Assembly: GCA_021298235.1 (NCBI GenBank)
Contig: JAJTDX010000011.1
Location: 1 to 35,463 of the forward strand
Reading direction: 5' to 3'
DNA: 35,463 nt
Source: Cryomorphaceae bacterium
Lineage (GTDB): Bacteria > Bacteroidota > Bacteroidia > Flavobacteriales > Crocinitomicaceae
Shown here: positions 33,882 to 35,463 of the stretch, piece after piece
Position numbering within the stretch: the first letter of the stretch is position 1
Layout: every line of letters begins with the position of its first letter
The notes under the pieces: model-generated
Told to the model about the DNA's origin: nothing
Database searches by the model: none
The model's input: the letters and a program-made list of their open reading frames with translations, nothing else
Made by a program: the position numbers and the translations under genes

Positions 33882-35345
33882 TTAAAACGGCGGGTCTTCA
33901 CCATCAAGCCCATTCTCCTCCAGCCGTTTAGGATCGATTTTAAGAAGAGACAAATCTAATTGACTCTCGACCACTCGACAAAAAGGGATGTCAATATTTA
34001 ACCTGATGTTCGTCAGTGGACCCGTTCTGTTCTTCGCTACGATGATGTCCATCTTGGCATACGTAGATTCTCCATTTTCGTCCTGATAAAACCCGTAATA
34101 TTCGGGTCTGTACAAAAACAAAACCTTGTCTGCATCCTGCTCAATTGCTCCGCTTTCACGCAGATCTGATAGAATCGGACGTTTTTCGCCTCCACGTTGC
34201 TCAACTGCCCTGCTAAGCTGACTAGAGCAAATGACAACAGTCTCCGTATCCCGAGCAATTTCCTTCAGTGTTCGAGAAAAATAAGCTATCTCTGATTCTC
34301 TATGATGCCTGTACCTTGGGGAGCTTAACAATTGAATATAGTCCAGAAGAATAACTTTCACACCTTTGCTATTGACCATTTCATGACAAAGTGATTTAAG
34401 ATCAGTCATGGAGTGCAAATGTTTGTCAGCAACGTGGATCCGACCTGTAGAAGATTCAGCAGCACAATTTTTCAACTTCTTTTTTTCCTCCTCAACTAAT
34501 TTCCCATTCATGATACGAGATGCTTCAATTCCTGAAGCCCTGCTCAAAAAACGCGACGTAAGTACAGGCGCGGAGAGGTCAAGCGAAATGTACAAGACAG
34601 GAACTTGCTCAGACAAACGAGATGCAAGATCGACAAAAAGGCATGTTTTACCCATCGCCGGTCTGCCACCAACAACGATGAACTCGCCATAGGTCAAACC
34701 TTGGAGCTCATCATCAAAAAGTTTCCAGCCCGTGAGTAAAGCATTTTGTTTTTTCTCAGAATTCAACAACTGTTCAGAAAGAAGATTCAAAGGAACGGTA
34801 ACCGATGGATCTAACGGAAGACCTGAGTGCCACTTTAAAAGTACTTCAATACCGTCTTTAAGTTCAGAAGCCGACAACAGCTCATTAGAAATAAGCTCCG
34901 AAAATTCCTGAACCTCCCCTTTCTTGTTTTTAACCCTGAAATGGACATAATAATTGTAATTATTCCCCCCCACTAGGTAGTCAGTGATAATCACAACGCT
35001 CGAATCGGCTTTCACCCTCACTTTTTGACCGGGAACAAAGTCAGTCCCGTCCAAAACCTTGTCTCTTAATTTTGCATTATAAATCAACGAACGCATGGGC
35101 CACATATAGGATACATGCTGCTGGAGTGAATCCTTGGATTTTTTGAGCTTCTGATTGGCAATCGTAAGCTCATCCATAGACTTCGTTAATTCATCTAATT
35201 TTTCTTTCAGTTCAATCGACTTTTGGTTATTTTCATTGATGTTTCGAAATAACATAAAAATGATACCACCCGCAACGAGTGTTATAAAGATTACAGAAAT
35301 GATCCATTTTCTATTTAACTCCTTTACCTTATCAATTATACTCAT
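33882..35345 (-). CDS. Membrane-anchored DnaB-type helicase-domain protein (candidate retron effector)
   Basis: 487 aa in four parts: one transmembrane helix (about 15-33), a coiled coil (38-78), a small beta-rich segment (about 103-150, RVKADSSVVIITDY ... FRVKNKKGEVQEFS) that resembles an SH3/Tudor-like fold, and a C-terminal RecA/DnaB-like ATPase (about 200-460). Walker A GGRPAMGKT (226-234), Walker B VILLDYIQL (331-339), arginine-finger/H4 region SGAIEQDADKVLFLYRPEYY, AKNRTGP (437-443). The DnaB N-terminal primase-interacting domain is missing. Where DnaB reads FSLEMS this protein reads ISLDLS (254-258), replacing the catalytic Glu with Asp. The C-terminus GEDPPF looks like the SSB-type tail. 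It is the first gene of the operon, and its ATG at 35345 lies behind a good promoter. Confidence 0.85.
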   Translation of the reverse strand: MSIIDKVKELNRKWIISVIFITLVAGGIIFMLFRNINENNQKSIELKEKLDELTKSMDELTIANQKLKKSKDSLQQHVSYMWPMRSLIYNAKLRDKVLDGTDFVPGQKVRVKADSSVVIITDYLVGGNNYNYYVHFRVKNKKGEVQEFSELISNELLSASELKDGIEVLLKWHSGLPLDPSVTVPLNLLSEQLLNSEKKQNALLTGWKLFDDELQGLTYGEFIVVGGRPAMGKTCLFVDLASRLSEQVPVLYISLDLSAPVLTSRFLSRASGIEASRIMNGKLVEEEKKKLKNCAAESSTGRIHVADKHLHSMTDLKSLCHEMVNSKGVKVILLDYIQLLSSPRYRHHRESEIAYFSRTLKEIARDTETVVICSSQLSRAVEQRGGEKRPILSDLRESGAIEQDADKVLFLYRPEYYGFYQDENGESTYAKMDIIVAKNRTGPLTNIRLNIDIPFCRVVESQLDLSLLKIDPKRLEENGLDGEDPPF

Positions 35346-35366
35346 ATGAAGATGAATTCAGTTCCA

Positions 35367-35397
35367 CGAACTTAGCAATAAAAGACGAATATACAAA
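35367..35397 (-). promoter_or_regulatory. Putative promoter of the retron-like operon
   Basis: Minus strand TTTG (35397-35394), 19-nt spacer, TAAGTTCG (35374-35367), 7 of 8 matches to TAnnTTTG. Only one promoter is visible for helicase, ncRNA and RT, so all three should be co-transcribed. Leader about 15-20 nt. Confidence 0.6.
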
Positions 35398-35463
35398 CCC
35401 CTTACGCCTCCGAACGGAATCCGAGTACCGACCGCTTAGTTTGAACCAGAAATTCATTCTCAC

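Noticed and set aside
33882..35345. Housekeeping replicative helicase DnaB
   Set aside because: It lacks the DnaB N-terminal domain, carries a transmembrane helix and has Asp instead of the catalytic Glu; a housekeeping copy is expected elsewhere.
1..35463. CRISPR arrays, insertion sequences, integrase or att sites
   Set aside because: No regularly spaced repeats, transposase or integrase ORFs, or flanking direct repeats were seen; the ends of the retron-like unit show no obvious att site within the window.

Overview
The window looks like a chromosomal segment of a Bacteroidota member, most likely a flavobacterium-like marine or freshwater lineage (inference). Supporting signs are a type III glutamine synthetase, the Bacteroidota-typical families DUF4494, DUF4249 and BT_3928, a secreted esterase with a type IX secretion C-terminal domain, weak Shine-Dalgarno sites, and promoter-like sites of the form TTTG-N19..23-TAnnTT(T/C)G. 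TTG and GTG starts are fairly common. No insertion sequence, CRISPR array or rRNA gene was seen.

Layout. 1-5283 (mostly minus): the truncated glutamine synthetase gene; a candidate stand-alone structured RNA with its own promoter and terminator; a tight DUF4494-pdxH-M16 peptidase operon; and a beta-propeller-like secreted protein broken by a frameshift. 5430-9047 (plus): an M16 peptidase pair, one catalytic and one with the zinc site erased. 9077-12738: an OmpA-like protein, a GAF protein with a degenerate histidine-kinase core, and an M1 aminopeptidase. 12871-14760: tRNA-Val(GAC), a lipoprotein, a SlyD-like FKBP isomerase and tmRNA. 14844-24452: a small membrane protein, a serine hydrolase, an intact membrane histidine kinase, a PhoD-like phosphatase, a BT_3928/hypothetical/EptA-like sulfatase operon, a T9SS esterase and a possible transglycosylase-like protein. 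24570-26617: a DUF4249 lipoprotein and a tandem pair of YceI proteins. 26683-32619: a more accessory set (SLOG-like, DIP1984-like, M48 lipoprotein, small sigma factor, UVR-like coiled-coil protein, VWA protein, and an operon of amphi-Trp, HAD, membrane and unknown proteins).

The most striking element is at 32613-35397 on the minus strand: promoter, then a membrane-anchored DnaB-type helicase-domain protein, then a 157-nt structured non-coding RNA whose two ends form a 10-bp inverted repeat, then a retron-type reverse transcriptase. This is the architecture of a retron (msr-msd RNA with a1/a2 repeats plus RT), but the accessory protein, a DnaB/RecA-like ATPase with an N-terminal transmembrane helix and coiled coil, is not one I know from the described retron types. 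It is the best candidate in the window for an undescribed (anti-phage?) system.

Other items worth attention are the degenerate histidine kinase close to an intact paralogue, a tRNA-Val with C instead of U at position 33, a tmRNA with an atypical tag, and convergent gene pairs whose stop codons overlap or nearly touch.
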